From assembly GCF_013385145.1 (NCBI RefSeq), contig NZ_JABZEC010000002.1, positions 62,001 to 126,000 on the forward strand: a stretch of 64,000 nucleotides of DNA, in the 5' to 3' direction. The notes beneath the pieces were generated by a model. That model was not told the DNA's origin. It searched no databases and saw nothing but the letters and a program-made list of their open reading frames with translations. Source of the DNA: Bombilactobacillus apium (GTDB lineage Bacteria > Bacillota > Bacilli > Lactobacillales > Lactobacillaceae). Numbering within the stretch: the first letter of the stretch is position 1; each line of letters begins with the position of its first letter. This document shows positions 25,823 to 36,909 of the stretch, one piece after another. Both the position numbers and the translations under genes were made by a program.

Positions 25823-26678
25823 GCTTTTCCTCCCCTAATTGTGGCAATAAAGCCTGAACCAGTTGATCGGGAGTTACTGGGAGAGAGGGGAATTCAAAGC
25901 CTCGTTCCGCTAAACGACGCGCAAAACGGCTACTTTCAGGTTGTTGTAAGTGATGTTTTTTAATAAAGTCACTATCACTAAAAAGTTCTTCCGGGTTTGT
26001 GTCGCGGAGCAGTTTGCCTTGCTCCAAAACCAGCACTTGTTGGCTATAATTAGCCACATCTTCCATCTGGTGGGAAATGAGAATAATTGTTTTTCCCTGC
26101 CGGTGGAGATCCGCAAAGAGTTCCATCAATTCTAGATGACCTTGAGGATCTAGGCCGGCGGTTGGTTCATCCAAAACTAAAACTTCTGGTTGGAGAGCCA
26201 GAACCCCAGCAATCGCTACCCGCCGCATTTGCCCTCCCGATAGATCAAAGGGAGACTTATCTGCTACTTCCGTTGGTAAGCGAACCAAATCTAACATTTC
26301 CCGGGCAATTTTTTCTGCTTCACTGACACTAACCCCAAAATTTTGCGGACCAAAGCTAATATCCTTAAGAACTGTTTCTTCAAACAATTGAGCTTCAGGA
26401 AATTGAAAAACCATCCCCACTTTTCGCCGGAGAGGTTTTAAATGTTTATCTTTACTTTCGGGAGTAATCAAACGTTCACCAATTTGGATTTGACCTTGAG
26501 TTGGTTTTAAAAGAGCATTTAGGTGCTGGACTAAAGTTGATTTTCCGCTACCCGTTTGACCAATGATCGCGGTGAAACTGCCGGGAACAATTGTGAAACT
26601 GACATCATCCAAACCGGTATAGGCCAAGGGGCCATCGGCTTGATAAATATGTGTTACATGTTGGAATGTAATTGCCAT
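25815..26678 (-). CDS. ecfA2: ECF transporter ATPase EcfA2
   Basis: A 287-residue ATPase of the energy-coupling factor module powering vitamin uptake (folate, riboflavin, biotin and others). Walker A GQTGSGKST near residue 40, Q-loop VFQFPEAQLFEE, signature LSGGQMRRVAIAGVLA, Walker B VLVLDEPTAGLD, and H-loop ISHQMED are all in order. The distinctive FPEAQLF after the Q-loop separates A2 from A1. The start lies 25 bases inside ecfA1, so translation is coupled. Confidence 0.95.
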   Translation of the reverse strand: MAITFQHVTHIYQADGPLAYTGLDDVSFTIVPGSFTAIIGQTGSGKSTLVQHLNALLKPTQGQIQIGERLITPESKDKHLKPLRRKVGMVFQFPEAQLFEETVLKDISFGPQNFGVSVSEAEKIAREMLDLVRLPTEVADKSPFDLSGGQMRRVAIAGVLALQPEVLVLDEPTAGLDPQGHLELMELFADLHRQGKTIILISHQMEDVANYSQQVLVLEQGKLLRDTNPEELFSDSDFIKKHHLQQPESSRFARRLAERGFEFPSLPVTPDQLVQALLPQLGEEKHG

Positions 26679-27490
26679 AATTCTTCCAGTAACCTCCGCT
26701 TCGTTTGATAAGTGGCTGGAAGAGGAACTCCAGCTGTCCGTAATTTTTGTTGGATCTGCTGAGTAAAGGGCGGTAATAGCCCCATGGCCTGTAAATCATC
26801 TAAATGACTGAAGACCTCAGCCACAGTGCCCTGTTGGACGATTTGACCAGCTTGTAAAATTGCTACTTGATTAGCGGTCACAATTTCGCTTAAATCATGA
26901 GTAATTGAGACTACGGTAATTCCTAATTCTCTTTGCAGCTGACGCATAATTTGTAAAATATCTTTTCGCCCTACCGGATCTAACATGCTGGTTGATTCAT
27001 CCATGATAATAATTTGGGGTTGGACGGCAATTACACCGGCAATTGCCACCCGTTGCTTTTGTCCCCCGGAAAGAATTTGGGGCGCCTTATCTGCGAAAGC
27101 GGTCATTTTAACTCGTTTCAAAGCCCAATTAACCCGCTGGATCATTTGTTCCCGGGGCATTCCTTGATTTTCTAAACCAAAGGCCACATCGTCGGCGACA
27201 GTAGCCCCTACAAACTGATGGTCAGGATTTTGAAAGATAATTCCCATCTGTCGGCGTAATTGCCAAACGTTATCAGCCGTTAATTGGCTCCCCGTAATCA
27301 AAACTCGACCTGATTGCGGCTCTAAGAGGCCGTTAATAATCTGGGCTAGAGTACTCTTGCCACTCCCATTAACACCTACTAAGGCTAACCATTGCTGGGG
27401 TTGGACCCGCAAGGATAATTCCTTCAGGGTCGGCCTGTTGGCCCCCTCATAAGTAAAAATAATTTGATCTAATTCAATTATTGGTTCCAT
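26654..27490 (-). CDS. ecfA1: ECF transporter ATPase EcfA1
   Basis: A 278-residue ATPase partner of EcfA2. Walker A GVNGSGKST near residue 42, Q-loop IFQNPDHQFVGATV, signature LSGGQKQRVAIAGVIA, Walker B IIIMDESTSMLD, and H-loop SITHDLSE. FQNPDHQF is the A1-type Q-loop. Walker B carries Ser in DESTSMLD where many ABC ATPases have Pro, as usual for EcfA1. It is the first gene of ecfA1-ecfA2-ecfT-truA, 220 bases after rplQ; that gap shows no clear terminator. Confidence 0.95.
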   Translation of the reverse strand: MEPIIELDQIIFTYEGANRPTLKELSLRVQPQQWLALVGVNGSGKSTLAQIINGLLEPQSGRVLITGSQLTADNVWQLRRQMGIIFQNPDHQFVGATVADDVAFGLENQGMPREQMIQRVNWALKRVKMTAFADKAPQILSGGQKQRVAIAGVIAVQPQIIIMDESTSMLDPVGRKDILQIMRQLQRELGITVVSITHDLSEIVTANQVAILQAGQIVQQGTVAEVFSHLDDLQAMGLLPPFTQQIQQKLRTAGVPLPATYQTKRRLLEELWQLHSNM

Positions 27491-27710
27491 TTATTCACCA
27501 TGAACTGCTTTTGTTTTTACTTGTATCTTATCATAAACCACGATCAGATGGGGCTTTCGTTCCAAGTTAATATGTACAAAAAAATCATTCCCGAAAAGTA
27601 GCGATAAAACATTAGAGCTAGACTTAGTTTTTAAACCAACATCGTTACGCTCACTACTAATCGAAAGAATGATATTTTAAATAGCTATTTAAAAAAATCG
27701 GATGGTGCGC

Positions 27711-28091
27711 TTAAACTAATTCAATAATGGCCATCGGAGCTGCATCACCGCGGCGCGGAGTTGTCTTCAAGATGCGAGTGTAGCCACCTTGACGATCTTG
27801 ATATCGGGGAGCGATATCGCTAAACAATTTTTGTAAAGCAGATTGAACAACAACTGCATCGTCTTCTTCGTTAATGCTTGCAACTTCATCACGAATATAA
27901 CGCGCAGCCAAACGACGAGCATGTAAATCGCCTCGTTTAGCCAAGGTAATCATCTTTTCTGCGGTTCGACGAACTTCTTTAGCTCGGGTTTCCGTAGTCA
28001 CAATGTGTTCATTGATCAGTAAATCAGTAGTCAAATCACGTAACATTGCTTTCCGTTGATCTGAAGCCCGACCAAGTTTACGATAACTCAT
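27711..28091 (-). CDS. rplQ: Ribosomal protein L17
   Basis: A 126-residue large-subunit protein near the peptide exit tunnel. [20 protein letters not shown] at the N-terminus is diagnostic; the end ([20 protein letters not shown]) is also typical. It is the last gene of the S10-spc-alpha unit and directly follows rpoA. Confidence 0.98.
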   Translation of the reverse strand: MSYRKLGRASDQRKAMLRDLTTDLLINEHIVTTETRAKEVRRTAEKMITLAKRGDLHARRLAARYIRDEVASINEEDDAVVVQSALQKLFSDIAPRYQDRQGGYTRILKTTPRRGDAAPMAIIELV

Positions 28092-28111
28092 ATTTTTGCC
28101 TCCTTTGTAAC

Positions 28112-29050
28112 TTAATCATCTAAATGAAGGGATAAACCTAAGTTGTCTAACTTAACTTTAACTTCTTCCAAAGACTTCCGTCCCAGGTTGCGCACCTTCA
28201 TCATTTCTGATTCAGTTTTATCAGTTAATTCTTGTACAGTATTAATCCCGGCTCGTTTCAAACAGTTATAAGAACGTACCGAAAGGTCTAATTCTTCGAT
28301 GGTCATTTCTAGTTTCTTCTCTTTACGAGTTTCTTCTTTTTCGATCATCATTTCTGCATTGCGAGCTTCATCGGTTAACTCGACAAAGATGGCCAAATGT
28401 TCGGTTAAAACTTTAGCAGCTAAGCTAATCGCTTCCCGTGGATCAATGGAACCATTAGTCCAAACATCGAGAGTTAACTTATCAAAGTCATTCCGTTTCC
28501 CTACTCGGGTATTTTCAACTTGGTAGTTGACACGAGAAACGGGGGTAAAAATCGAATCAACAGGTAATACTCCAATTGGAGTTTCATCTGTCTTATTCTG
28601 ATCAGCGGAAACATAACCGCGGCCGGATTTAATTGTCATGACCATATGGAAGTGACCATTTTCGGCAACAGAACAGATATATTGATCGGGGTCTAAAATA
28701 TCCAAATCAGCGTCAGTTTGAATATCAGCCGCCGTCACTTGATGTGGTCCGTCGACATTGATTTCAACTTTTTTCTCATCTTCCGAATATAACTTTAAAG
28801 ATAACTTCTTAACATTTAAGACAATCTCCGTTACATCTTCCAAGACGCCATCAATGGTTGAAAATTCGTGTAAGACACCATCAATTTGAATGTCAGATAC
28901 CGCCGTTCCTGGCAAAGAAGCCAAGAGAACCCGCCTTAAAGAATTACCGAGTGTGGTTCCATAACCGCGCTCTAACGGCTCAATGACATATTTGCCATAG
29001 TTATCTGCTTCTTCAATCTTGGTAATAACAGGTTTTTCGAATTCAATCAT
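28112..29050 (-). CDS. rpoA: RNA polymerase alpha subunit
   Basis: A 312-residue subunit that dimerises to seed RNA polymerase assembly; its C-terminal domain binds UP elements and activators. The N-terminal domain shows [22 protein letters not shown]; the C-terminal domain is [19 protein letters not shown]...[18 protein letters not shown]. It lies between rpsK and rplQ, the standard alpha-operon order. Confidence 0.99.
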   Translation of the reverse strand: MIEFEKPVITKIEEADNYGKYVIEPLERGYGTTLGNSLRRVLLASLPGTAVSDIQIDGVLHEFSTIDGVLEDVTEIVLNVKKLSLKLYSEDEKKVEINVDGPHQVTAADIQTDADLDILDPDQYICSVAENGHFHMVMTIKSGRGYVSADQNKTDETPIGVLPVDSIFTPVSRVNYQVENTRVGKRNDFDKLTLDVWTNGSIDPREAISLAAKVLTEHLAIFVELTDEARNAEMMIEKEETRKEKKLEMTIEELDLSVRSYNCLKRAGINTVQELTDKTESEMMKVRNLGRKSLEEVKVKLDNLGLSLHLDD

Positions 29051-29119
29051 TATTTATGTTTTGCCCCTTTCAACAACGATTTTTATGAACGAAATTAAAT
29101 CTTATGCTTGAGGTCAAAA

Positions 29120-29509
29120 CTATACGCGACGACGCTTGGGTGGACGAGAACCGTTATGAGGAACGGGGGTCACATCTCTAATCGCCGTAACTTCTAAACC
29201 TGTTGTCTGCAAGGAACGGATGGCAGCTTCACGTCCGGAGCCAGGGCCTTTAACCGCAACTTCAACGCTCTTCATACCATGTTCCATCGATTCCTTAGCT
29301 GCAGCTTCACCAGCCATTTGAGCAGCAAAAGGAGTTGACTTCCGACTACCTTTGAAACCCAAAGCACCAGCTGAAGACCAAGAAATAGCGTTCCCGTGTG
29401 TGTCTGTGATCATCACAATCGTGTTGTTAAAAGTTGAATGGATATGTGCCACACCGGATTCAACATTCTTTTTTACTCGACGCTTGCGTGAGGTTCTTTT
29501 ATTTGCCAT
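29120..29509 (-). CDS. rpsK: Ribosomal protein S11
   Basis: A 129-residue protein of the 30S platform near the E site. [38 protein letters not shown] and the C-terminal [18 protein letters not shown] are conserved. SD GGAGG precedes the ATG. It is 19 bases after rpsM. Confidence 0.98.
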   Translation of the reverse strand: MANKRTSRKRRVKKNVESGVAHIHSTFNNTIVMITDTHGNAISWSSAGALGFKGSRKSTPFAAQMAGEAAAKESMEHGMKSVEVAVKGPGSGREAAIRSLQTTGLEVTAIRDVTPVPHNGSRPPKRRRV

Positions 29510-29528
29510 GTTTTTACCTCCTTCTTAA

Positions 29529-29894
29529 TTATTTCTTCTTACCAGCAATACTGGTTTTCTTACCCTTACGAGTCCGAGCGTTATTCTTCGTGTTTTGTCC
29601 GCGAACCGGTAAACCACGACGATGACGCATGCCTCGATAAGAACCAATTTCTTGCAATCGTTTGATATTCATGTTGACTTCCCGTCGGAGATCACCTTCG
29701 ACTTTGACTTGATCAACTTGTGAACGCAAGCTTTCTTCTTGGTCCGGAGTCAAATCACGTGTCCGAATGTCTTCTGAAACACCTGCGGCTGCACAAACTT
29801 TTTGCGCAGTAGTGTTGCCAATTCCGTAAATGTAAGTTAGGGCAATCACAATTCGCTTATCACGAGGTAAATCCACACCTGCAATACGTGCCAT
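29529..29894 (-). CDS. rpsM: Ribosomal protein S13
   Basis: A 121-residue protein of the 30S head that contacts the 50S subunit and P-site t[23 protein letters not shown] at the start and [20 protein letters not shown] near the end are characteristic. It follows rpmJ by about 20 bases, with an AGGAGG-type SD. Confidence 0.98.
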   Translation of the reverse strand: MARIAGVDLPRDKRIVIALTYIYGIGNTTAQKVCAAAGVSEDIRTRDLTPDQEESLRSQVDQVKVEGDLRREVNMNIKRLQEIGSYRGMRHRRGLPVRGQNTKNNARTRKGKKTSIAGKKK

Positions 29895-29914
29895 CTACTT
29901 AACCTCCTTTTATA

Positions 29915-30031
29915 TTAACCTTGTCTTTGTTTATGCTTGGGATCGGCTGAACAGATAATCATCACGCGACCCTTGCGCTTGATAACTTTACAATGTTCAC
30001 ACATTGGTTTAACTGATGGTCTAACTTTCAT
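29915..30031 (-). CDS. rpmJ: Ribosomal protein L36 (zinc-binding form)
   Basis: A 38-residue protein translated from the minus strand between infA and rps[39 protein letters not shown]. It keeps the zinc ligands C-x2-C, C and H, so this is the C+ form. GGGAGG precedes the ATG at 30031. The position infA-rpmJ-rpsM-rpsK is standard. Confidence 0.97.
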   Translation of the reverse strand: MKVRPSVKPMCEHCKVIKRKGRVMIICSADPKHKQRQG

Positions 30032-30087
30032 AAATAAATCCTCCCATCTCAACTAACGGACCTTAAGAGTGCGCCCACAATTCTGGT

Positions 30088-30306
30088 TTAACGGAAACGG
30101 TAAGTGATTCGTCCCTTAGTTAAGTCGTACGGTGACAATTCCACAGTAACTTTATCCCCTGGTAAAATCCGAATATAGTGCATCCGAATTTTGCCTGAGA
30201 CATGCGCCAAAATAGTTGCCCCGTTTTCCAACTGCACTTTGAACATTGCATTTGGCAAAGTATCAGAAACGGTTCCTTCTACTTCGATTACATCATCTTT
30301 AGCCAA
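30088..30306 (-). CDS. infA: Translation initiation factor IF-1
   Basis: A 72-residue OB-fold factor that binds the ribosomal A site during initiation. The true start is the TTG at 30306, with GGAGG upstream, giving [20 protein letters not shown], the universal N-terminus; the longer frame to 30366 adds unrelated residues. [32 protein letters not shown] is conserved. TTG initiation on infA is noteworthy but is seen in other lactobacilli. Confidence 0.97.
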   Translation of the reverse strand: MAKDDVIEVEGTVSDTLPNAMFKVQLENGATILAHVSGKIRMHYIRILPGDKVTVELSPYDLTKGRITYRFR

Positions 30307-30413
30307 AAAAGCTTCCTCCTCGTTTCTTGTTAAACACAAAAATAGTGAGAGCTCCGCACTCACCACAAAATATACCAGAAGAGTATATCATTTTTTGTCG
30401 TAATTGCCAATAA

Positions 30414-31070
30414 TTATTTAATTTGATCTAAAATAGTTTGAACTTCTGCAAAAACTTCCGCAATATCTTGATCACCATTAACCTGATGCAAAATTCCTGC
30501 TTGTTGATAAAAATCAACTAAAGGAGCATTCATCTTTAGGTTAACATCCAAACGATTCTTAACCGTTGCCGGCTTGTCGTCTTCCCGTTGGTAGAAGTCA
30601 TGACCCCCACAATGATCGCATGTTCCTTCTACTTTAGTTGGGTTATACAACTTGTGATAAGTAGCTCCACAAGTCCGACAAATGAAACGTCCAGATAAAC
30701 GATCAACCAAAACTTTCGGTTCGACTTGAATATCAATAACTGCATCCAAAGTTTTACCTAGTTCCTGATTAATTTGAGTCAACGCATGAGCTTGATCAAT
30801 GTTGCGTGGAAAGCCATCTAACATATAACCTTGACTTGCCAAATCTGCTTGGCCTAAGCGTTCTTTGACAATTGCATTCGTCACTTCATCAGGAACTAAC
30901 TCACCTTGATCGATAAAAGATTTGGCTTTGACTCCGACCGGAGTTTCGTTAGCCATTGCGGCCCGAAACATATCTCCAGTCGAAATGTGAATCACCGAAT
31001 AAGTGTCCACAATTTTTTCAGCCTGCGTCCCTTTACCGGCTCCCGGTAAACCCATCAGCATTAAATTCAT
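30414..31070 (-). CDS. adk: Adenylate kinase (zinc-finger LID type)
   Basis: A 218-residue enzyme for ATP + AMP = 2 ADP. P-loop [16 protein letters not shown]-binding [15 protein letters not shown], and a LID with two C-x2-C pairs ([25 protein letters not shown]) for structural zinc, as in many Gram-positive Adk proteins. The start is the ATG at 31070, with GGAGATG upstream; the longer frame adds 13 residues overlapping secY. It lies between secY and infA as usual. Confidence 0.97.
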   Translation of the reverse strand: MNLMLMGLPGAGKGTQAEKIVDTYSVIHISTGDMFRAAMANETPVGVKAKSFIDQGELVPDEVTNAIVKERLGQADLASQGYMLDGFPRNIDQAHALTQINQELGKTLDAVIDIQVEPKVLVDRLSGRFICRTCGATYHKLYNPTKVEGTCDHCGGHDFYQREDDKPATVKNRLDVNLKMNAPLVDFYQQAGILHQVNGDQDIAEVFAEVQTILDQIK

Positions 31071-31086
31071 TTTCTCATCTCCACTT

Positions 31087-32385
31087 TTATTCACGAATAA
31101 ATCCGACATATTTACGTTTCATTAACAGACCTTCCAGTTGGCGATTAGTTTCAATCGCTACCCCCACAACAATTAACAAACTCGTTCCACCTAAGCCAAT
31201 TGACTGCGGTAAACCAAAAATGTTAGTTGCTAACTGCGGTAGTAAAGCAATCAAACCTAAGAAAATTGAACCAACGGTTGATAACCGTAACAAAACTCCT
31301 GAGACATACTTCACAGTCGCATTTCCTGGCCAAACCCCAGGAATATAAGCTCCCTGCTTTTGAAGATTCTCAGATAACTTTTCCGGATTAACTTGCACAA
31401 AAGCATAGAAGAAAGTAAAGAGAACAATCAATACTGTATAAACAATTGAACCAGTCGTTGTTTGCAGACTAAAGATATTCTTTAAAATTTCAAACCAGTT
31501 TTCGCCACCGTGTGAACCCTGAAAAGCCATCAAAATCGTCGATGGTGTGACCACCAAAGAACTGGCAAAGATTACGGGAATCACACCGGCAACATTGACT
31601 TTTAATGGTAGGTAACTTTCAGAGCCCCCACTGGTCGCCCGGCGTGTATATTGGATCGGTACTTTTCGGTTAGCTTGTTGCACAAAGGTTGTTATCTGAG
31701 TAACTAACAACACTGCGATTACAATTAAAACCACAATCAAGAGATTAAACCACCAATCAGAACTAGTCGAACTGATGATTCTTTCTTTGACGATCTGATA
31801 AAGACTATAAGGTAAACGGGCGACGATTCCGGCAAAGATGATCATCGAAACACCATTTCCAATTCCTTTATCAGTGATTTGTTCACCCATCCAAGTTAAA
31901 AGCATCGAGCCCCCAGTTAAAATAATCCCAAGGGTTACAAAAGTTTGTACATCAGGCTTATTGACTAAGCCCATCCCACTTAAGACGTTAAAACCAGCGG
32001 TAATTCCGATCGATTGCACAAAAGCAAGGATAATTGTCAAGTAACGAGTTACCTGATTCAGCTTACGCCGCCCCACTTCACCTTGCTTGCTCCACTCGAC
32101 AAACTTCGGAACAATATCCATCTGTAATAATTGAATGACAATCTGTGCGGTAATGTAGGGCGAAACTCCCATCGAAAAAATGGAATAGTTTGACAGCCCT
32201 CCACCACTAACGGTATCCAGCAAAGGAATTAGTCCCGAAGAACTAACTTTTTCCAATGCGGAAACATTAATACCTGGAACTGTGATCTGCGCTCCTAACC
32301 GATATACTGCCAGTACCAATAATGTAAAGAAAATTTTCTTTCGTATTTCTTTAACTTTGAGAGCATTTCTGAGCGTTCCTAGCAT
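31087..32385 (-). CDS. secY: Protein translocase subunit SecY
   Basis: A 432-residue channel of the Sec translocon with ten transmembrane helices. Recognised segments are the N-terminal [20 protein letters not shown], the plug-region start [21 protein letters not shown], and [23 protein letters not shown] before the helix 6-7 region. The start codon shares one base with the rplO stop. Confidence 0.98.
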   Translation of the reverse strand: MLGTLRNALKVKEIRKKIFFTLLVLAVYRLGAQITVPGINVSALEKVSSSGLIPLLDTVSGGGLSNYSIFSMGVSPYITAQIVIQLLQMDIVPKFVEWSKQGEVGRRKLNQVTRYLTIILAFVQSIGITAGFNVLSGMGLVNKPDVQTFVTLGIILTGGSMLLTWMGEQITDKGIGNGVSMIIFAGIVARLPYSLYQIVKERIISSTSSDWWFNLLIVVLIVIAVLLVTQITTFVQQANRKVPIQYTRRATSGGSESYLPLKVNVAGVIPVIFASSLVVTPSTILMAFQGSHGGENWFEILKNIFSLQTTTGSIVYTVLIVLFTFFYAFVQVNPEKLSENLQKQGAYIPGVWPGNATVKYVSGVLLRLSTVGSIFLGLIALLPQLATNIFGLPQSIGLGGTSLLIVVGVAIETNRQLEGLLMKRKYVGFIRE

Positions 32386-32825
32386 TAAATCACCTCGACA
32401 GATCCACCTGCAGCTTCAACTGCTGCTTTTGCGGCAGCTGATACTTTGCTGACTTTCACTGTTAACTTCTTCTCTAACTTACCGTTAGCTAACAACTTAA
32501 CTCCTGCGAGTTCTTTCTTGATTACGCCGGCTTCTTGTAAAGTTTGCGCTGTTACTTCTGTTCCAGCATCGAATTGATTTAAGTCCCGGACATTAACAAC
32601 TGCATATTCTTTACGATTAATGTTGTTAAAGCCCCGCTTAGGCATCCGCCGGAATAAAGGCATTTGTCCACCTTCAAAACCGATCCGCGTCTTACCACCG
32701 CTTCGAGCTAATTGACCCTTTTGGCCTCGACCAGAAGTCTTACCAAATCCGGATGATGTTCCCCGACCAACTCGCTTGCGAGCATGACGAGAACCAGCGC
32801 TAGTTTTTAATTCATGTAGCTTCAT
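32385..32825 (-). CDS. rplO: Ribosomal protein L15
   Basis: A 146-residue large-subunit assembly protein: [47 protein letters not shown], with the alanine-rich C-terminus usual in the family. Overlaps the secY start by one base. Confidence 0.98.
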   Translation of the reverse strand: MKLHELKTSAGSRHARKRVGRGTSSGFGKTSGRGQKGQLARSGGKTRIGFEGGQMPLFRRMPKRGFNNINRKEYAVVNVRDLNQFDAGTEVTAQTLQEAGVIKKELAGVKLLANGKLEKKLTVKVSKVSAAAKAAVEAAGGSVEVI

Positions 32826-32849
32826 TAGAAAGGCACCTCCTCTGGATAA

Positions 32850-33035
32850 TTATTTAACTGCTTCTACTTCAACTAAATGCGCAATCTTCAAGACTGCACC
32901 CCGAATCGCAGCGTTGTCAGGTTTCACAACTGAACTGTTAATCCGGCCAAGGCCTAATTCTTTAACAACGCGTCGTTGTTCAGGAATCCGGTGTGCCACA
33001 CTACGCTTTAAAGTTATTTTAATTTGATCAGCCAT
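32850..33035 (-). CDS. rpmD: Ribosomal protein L30
   Basis: A 61-residue protein ([30 protein letters not shown]) of normal size for Firmicutes, between rpsE and rplO. Confidence 0.97.
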   Translation of the reverse strand: MADQIKITLKRSVAHRIPEQRRVVKELGLGRINSSVVKPDNAAIRGAVLKIAHLVEVEAVK

Positions 33036-33047
33036 TGTGTGTCCCTC

Positions 33048-33548
33048 CTAACCTTGTAATTCTTCTGCAGAAATACCACGTAATTCTGCTACTTCTTGGG
33101 CGGTCTTTAATCTTGTCAAAGCATCCATAGTTGCTCGAATCAAGTTAATTGGCGTATTACGGCCTAAAGACTTACTTGTTACATCTTCAATTCCGGCTAA
33201 TTCCATAACGGCCCGGACGGAACCACCTGCAGCAATTCCAGAACCAGCAACAGCAGGCTTCAACATTACCCGACCAGCACCGAAACGACCAATAACTTCA
33301 TGAGGAATGGTGGTTGCAACTGTTGGCACTTCAACTAAACTCTTGGTTGCATCGTCAACCGCCTTGCGAATTGCTTCGGGAACTTCTTGAGCTTTACCAG
33401 TTCCTAAGCCAACGTGACCATTCTTATCACCCACGATAACAATGGCTGCGAACCGCATCCGACGACCACCTTTAACAACCTTAGTAATCCGGTTAATGGA
33501 AACGAGACGATCTTCTAATTCTAAATGTGATGGATCAACAAAAGCCAT
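33048..33548 (-). CDS. rpsE: Ribosomal protein S5
   Basis: A 166-residue 30S protein involved in decoding accuracy and mRNA unwinding. [40 protein letters not shown], and [25 protein letters not shown] are conserved. The G-G-R-R-M loop where spectinomycin-resistance mutations arise looks wild type. Follows rplR by 17 bases. Confidence 0.98.
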   Translation of the reverse strand: MAFVDPSHLELEDRLVSINRITKVVKGGRRMRFAAIVIVGDKNGHVGLGTGKAQEVPEAIRKAVDDATKSLVEVPTVATTIPHEVIGRFGAGRVMLKPAVAGSGIAAGGSVRAVMELAGIEDVTSKSLGRNTPINLIRATMDALTRLKTAQEVAELRGISAEELQG

Positions 33549-33565
33549 AAATTTATTCCTCCTTT

Positions 33566-33922
33566 CTAAAATTTCAAACCATTCTCACGGGCTGCATCAG
33601 CTAAAGCTTGCACCCGTCCATGATAGATATAACCACCACGATCAAAGACAACTTCGGTCTTATCTAACTTTACGGCCCGGTCGGCAATTAATTTGCCCAC
33701 AGCAGCAGCTTGTTCAGTTTTGTTACCGGCAGTAATTTCTTGATCGAGAGTTGAGGCACTTGCTAGCGTTACACCCGCTACGTCATCAATTAATTGAGCG
33801 TAGATGTTTTTATTGGAACGAAACACATTTAAGCGTGGGCGCTGTGCAGTACCAGAGATTTTTGCACGAACACGTTTATGACGTCGAGCACGTGTCTTGT
33901 TTTTATCTGGTTTGGTAATCAC
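33566..33922 (-). CDS. rplR: Ribosomal protein L18
   Basis: A 118-residue 5S rRNA-binding protein. I start at the GTG at 33922 because GAGGTG lies six bases upstream and the product then begins (M)[14 protein letters not shown], aligning with family members that start MISKPDKNK; the GTG at 33931 overlaps the [23 protein letters not shown] and the C-terminal [17 protein letters not shown] are typical. Confidence 0.96.
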   Translation of the reverse strand: MITKPDKNKTRARRHKRVRAKISGTAQRPRLNVFRSNKNIYAQLIDDVAGVTLASASTLDQEITAGNKTEQAAAVGKLIADRAVKLDKTEVVFDRGGYIYHGRVQALADAARENGLKF

Positions 33923-33958
33923 AATTTTCACCTCATAAATTTAATCAGTTATCTGGTT

Positions 33959-34495
33959 TTATTTACCAGTCTTACCTTCTTTACGACGAATCTGTTCGTC
34001 AGCATACTTAATCCCTTTACCTTTATAAGGTTCTGGTGGACGAACATCACGAACAACAGCTGCGAATTGACCAACTTCTTGCTTGTCAATTCCGCTAATT
34101 TGGATTTGAGTATTTGAAGGAACTTCAACATTCAAACCTTCTGGAACAGTCATTTCAACGGGGTTAGAATAACCAACGTTCAAAACTAAAGTTGTCCCTT
34201 TCTTTTGAGCCCGGTATCCAACCCCAACTAATTCGAGGTCTTTTTGGAAACCAGCGGTCACTCCAACGACCATGTTGTTCACATTGGCCCGAGTTGTCCC
34301 ATGAATTGCTCGATCATTATCGTTACTACGTTCAAACTTTACTTCATTATCATTTTGAGTAATTGTAATCTTGGGACTAACTCGACGATTTAACTCACCT
34401 TTCGGACCTTTAACGGTCACGACGTGATTTGTTTGATCAACAGTCACGGTTACGTCCTTCGGTAAATCAATTACTTTATTTCCGATACGACTCAC
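33959..34495 (-). CDS. rplF: Ribosomal protein L6
   Basis: A 178-residue two-domain protein at the base of the L7/L12 stalk. [17 protein letters not shown] at the start; [20 protein letters not shown] and [27 protein letters not shown] at the end are diagnostic. Lies between rpsH and rplR. Confidence 0.98.
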   Translation of the reverse strand: MSRIGNKVIDLPKDVTVTVDQTNHVVTVKGPKGELNRRVSPKITITQNDNEVKFERSNDNDRAIHGTTRANVNNMVVGVTAGFQKDLELVGVGYRAQKKGTTLVLNVGYSNPVEMTVPEGLNVEVPSNTQIQISGIDKQEVGQFAAVVRDVRPPEPYKGKGIKYADEQIRRKEGKTGK

Positions 34496-34526
34496 GCTAA
34501 GCGCACCTCCTCTTAATTATATGAGA

Positions 34527-34925
34527 TTACCAAACGTAGGCAATAACTTCGCCGCCGACAGTCTTTTGCCGAGCTTGCTTATCTGTCATAACACCTTCAG
34601 ATGTTGACAAGATCGCAATTCCTAAGCCATTTAAGACTTTAGGAACAGCATCAGCCTTGACGTAGCTACGCAAACCAGGTTTTGAGATTTTCTTCAAACC
34701 GGTGATTGCCCGTTCGTTGTCTTTTCCATATTTCAAATAAACTTTGATCATTCCTTGCTTATGATCTTCAGTTACTTCGTAATCCCGAATGAAACCTTCG
34801 CGCTTGAGGATTTCGGAGATACTCTTCTTCATGTTGGAAGCTGGAACTTCCACACAAGCGTGACGTACCATGTTCGCGTTACGGATGCGGGTTAAGTAAT
34901 CCGCAATCGGATCTGTCATAGACAT
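34527..34925 (-). CDS. rpsH: Ribosomal protein S8
   Basis: A 132-residue 16S rRNA-binding assembly protein ([28 protein letters not shown]-like [42 protein letters not shown]). In E. coli S8 autoregulates spc; no evidence for that here. AGGAGG-type SD. Confidence 0.98.
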   Translation of the reverse strand: MSMTDPIADYLTRIRNANMVRHACVEVPASNMKKSISEILKREGFIRDYEVTEDHKQGMIKVYLKYGKDNERAITGLKKISKPGLRSYVKADAVPKVLNGLGIAILSTSEGVMTDKQARQKTVGGEVIAYVW

Positions 34926-34949
34926 TTGCTGACCTCCTAAGTTATTTTT

Positions 34950-35135
34950 CTACCAACTAGCTTTTTTGATCCCAGGAATTTGACCCTTATGTGCCAAATC
35001 ACGAAGGCAAATACGGCAAAGCTTAAATTTGCGATAAACCGAACGCGGACGACCGCAGTTTTCGCAGCGGGTATAAGCTTGTGATGAAAACTTTGCTGGA
35101 CGATGATTCTTAGCAATGAGCGATTTCTTAGCCAA
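34950..35135 (-). CDS. rpsZ: Ribosomal protein S14, zinc-binding type Z
   Basis: A 61-residue short S14 with zinc ligands C-x2-C...C-x2-C ([21 protein letters not shown]). It is the constitutive zinc form; a longer zinc-free paralogue is often used under zinc limitation but is not in this window. Confidence 0.97.
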   Translation of the reverse strand: MAKKSLIAKNHRPAKFSSQAYTRCENCGRPRSVYRKFKLCRICLRDLAHKGQIPGIKKASW

Positions 35136-35152
35136 TAGCTTGACCTCCTATA

Positions 35153-35695
35153 TTATTTAGCAAATGGCATTCCAATTTGAGTCAAAAGTTCTTTTGATTC
35201 TTCGTCACTTTCGGCGGTGGTTACGATGACAACATCTAATCCCCGAACCTTGCTGACCTTATCATAATCGATTTCTGGGAAGATTAATTGTTCCTTGATT
35301 CCGAGAGTATAGTTCCCACGGCCATCAAATGAACGATTATTAACCCCGTGGAAATCACGAACTCGAGGAAGAGAAACGTTGATGAGCTTATCTAAAAAGT
35401 CATACATCCGTTCTCCTCGAAGGGTTACCTTAGCTCCAATTGCCATTCCTTCACGTAAGCGGAAGCCAGCAATTGATTTCTTAGCTTTAGTAATTAAAGG
35501 CTTTTGACCTGAAATTAAAGTTAATTCTTCTACGGCATTGTCCAAGTTCTTGGAGTTTGCAACTGCATCACCAACACCCATGTTTAAGACAATCTTGTCA
35601 ATCTTTGGGGCTTGCATAACGGATGCATAGTTGAACTTCTTTACGAGGCTTGGAACAATTTCTTCAACATATTTCTTGTGCAAAGCATTTTCCAT
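35153..35695 (-). CDS. rplE: Ribosomal protein L5
   Basis: A 180-residue protein linking 5S rRNA to the central protuberance. [70 protein letters not shown] are conserved. Starts after GGAAGGAGG. Confidence 0.98.
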   Translation of the reverse strand: MENALHKKYVEEIVPSLVKKFNYASVMQAPKIDKIVLNMGVGDAVANSKNLDNAVEELTLISGQKPLITKAKKSIAGFRLREGMAIGAKVTLRGERMYDFLDKLINVSLPRVRDFHGVNNRSFDGRGNYTLGIKEQLIFPEIDYDKVSKVRGLDVVIVTTAESDEESKELLTQIGMPFAK

Positions 35696-35723
35696 TTGAG
35701 TTTAAGTCCTCCTTCCGTAATGA

Positions 35724-35975
35724 TTATTTATCTTCCGTCTTAGCGTCTTCAGCAGGAGCTGAGACTACTTTGACATTTGATGCATCGAGCGGAGCTTCGA
35801 CGTCTTTAATTCCACCGTTGGGATCAGTTTGGGATGGCTTTTGATGCTTTTTGATCATGTTAATCCCTTTAACTGTCACCTTGTTGGTTTTGGGAAAAGC
35901 TTGTAAAACTACGCCAGATTTACCTTTGTCTTTTCCTGAAATAATTTGGACATTATCGCCGGTTTTTACAAACAC
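35724..35975 (-). CDS. rplX: Ribosomal protein L24 (short form)
   Basis: An 83-residue assembly initiator: [40 protein letters not shown]. The typical L24 of about 103 residues has a further C-terminal VxDPxTGKPTRV...KKVRISKKSG stretch; here it ends in an acidic EDAKTEDK tail. No frameshift is visible and the next gene's SD begins at the right place, so the short form is genuine. Similar short L24 proteins occur in some Lactobacillus species. Confidence 0.95.
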   Translation of the reverse strand: MFVKTGDNVQIISGKDKGKSGVVLQAFPKTNKVTVKGINMIKKHQKPSQTDPNGGIKDVEAPLDASNVKVVSAPAEDAKTEDK

Positions 35976-36005
35976 AGGTCGAGCACCTCCTTTGGAATTT
36001 CCTGT

Positions 36006-36374
36006 CTACAAAACTTCTGGTGCTAATGAAACGATCTTCATGAAATCATTATTCCGTAATTCACGGGCTACGGGACCAAAGATCCGAGTACCTTTAGGTG
36101 TCTTATCGTTGTTGATAATTACCGCAGCATTTTCGTCAAAGCTGATGTAAGAACCATCAGGACGGTGAGCACCGGAAACGGTCCGGACGATCACGGCCCG
36201 AACGACGTCACCCTTTTTGACAACGCCACCTGGTGTTGCTTGTTTGACAGTTGCGACAATCACGTCACCAACATTGGCAACCTTCCGACCGGACCCACCT
36301 AAAACTTTAATGGTTAATATTTCGCGTGCGCCAGAGTTATCAGCAACACGCAAACGGGTTTCTTGTTGAATCAA
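36006..36374 (-). CDS. rplN: Ribosomal protein L14
   Basis: A 122-residue interface protein ([33 protein letters not shown]-like [40 protein letters not shown]). Follows rpsQ. Confidence 0.98.
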   Translation of the reverse strand: MIQQETRLRVADNSGAREILTIKVLGGSGRKVANVGDVIVATVKQATPGGVVKKGDVVRAVIVRTVSGAHRPDGSYISFDENAAVIINNDKTPKGTRIFGPVARELRNNDFMKIVSLAPEVL

Positions 36375-36417
36375 GTTGAAATCCTCCTCTCAAGATTGAT
36401 AGTTGTAATTTTACCGA

Positions 36418-36693
36418 CTAAATTTTAACGGCTTTTTCAACAATTTCAGTTAAACGGAAGCGTTTAAGCTTGGACAAAGGACGAGTTTCCATAATACGCA
36501 CAATATCGCCAATTTTTGCTTCGTTATTGTCATCTTGAGCATAAAATTTCTTGGAATATTTGAATCGTTTGCCATAAGTCGGGTGAGTCTTATAAGTTTC
36601 CACCGAAACGGTGATGGTTTTGTCCATCTTATCAGAAATAACGCGACCTTGGTAAACTTTACGATGGTTACGAGTTGCTTTGGTTTCGCTCAA
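36418..36693 (-). CDS. rpsQ: Ribosomal protein S17
   Basis: A 91-residue 16S rRNA-binding OB-fold protein. It starts with TTG at 36693 after GGAAGGAGAG and reads [20 protein letters not shown], the normal Firmicutes beginning plus a few residues; [20 protein letters not shown] is diagnostic. Confidence 0.97.
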   Translation of the reverse strand: MSETKATRNHRKVYQGRVISDKMDKTITVSVETYKTHPTYGKRFKYSKKFYAQDDNNEAKIGDIVRIMETRPLSKLKRFRLTEIVEKAVKI

Positions 36694-36711
36694 TTAATTT
36701 CTCTCCTTCCG

Positions 36712-36909
36712 CTATTTATTTTCTAATTCTTGTTGACTCAACACTGTTTTAATGCGCGCAATGTTTTTACGAACTTTTTTCAATCTTGCAGTATTTTCTA
36801 ATTGCCCGGTTGCTTGTTGAAAGTGCAAATTGAATAATTCTTCTTTATATTGCTTTTCTTTATCATGCATTTGAGCAGTGGTTAATTCTCTAATTTCACT
36901 AGTTTTCAT
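36712..36909 (-). CDS. rpmC: Ribosomal protein L29
   Basis: A 65-residue protein by the peptide exit ([40 protein letters not shown]). I use the ATG at 36909, with AGGTGG eight bases before it; the GTG at 36921 overlaps that SD. The start lies inside the end of rplP. Confidence 0.96.
   Translation of the reverse strand: MKTSEIRELTTAQMHDKEKQYKEELFNLHFQQATGQLENTARLKKVRKNIARIKTVLSQQELENK

Noticed and set aside
35724-35975. Truncation of rplX by a frameshift
   Set aside because: The stop is followed at once by the rplE SD, no L24 residues are found in other frames downstream, and short L24 proteins are known in lactobacilli.
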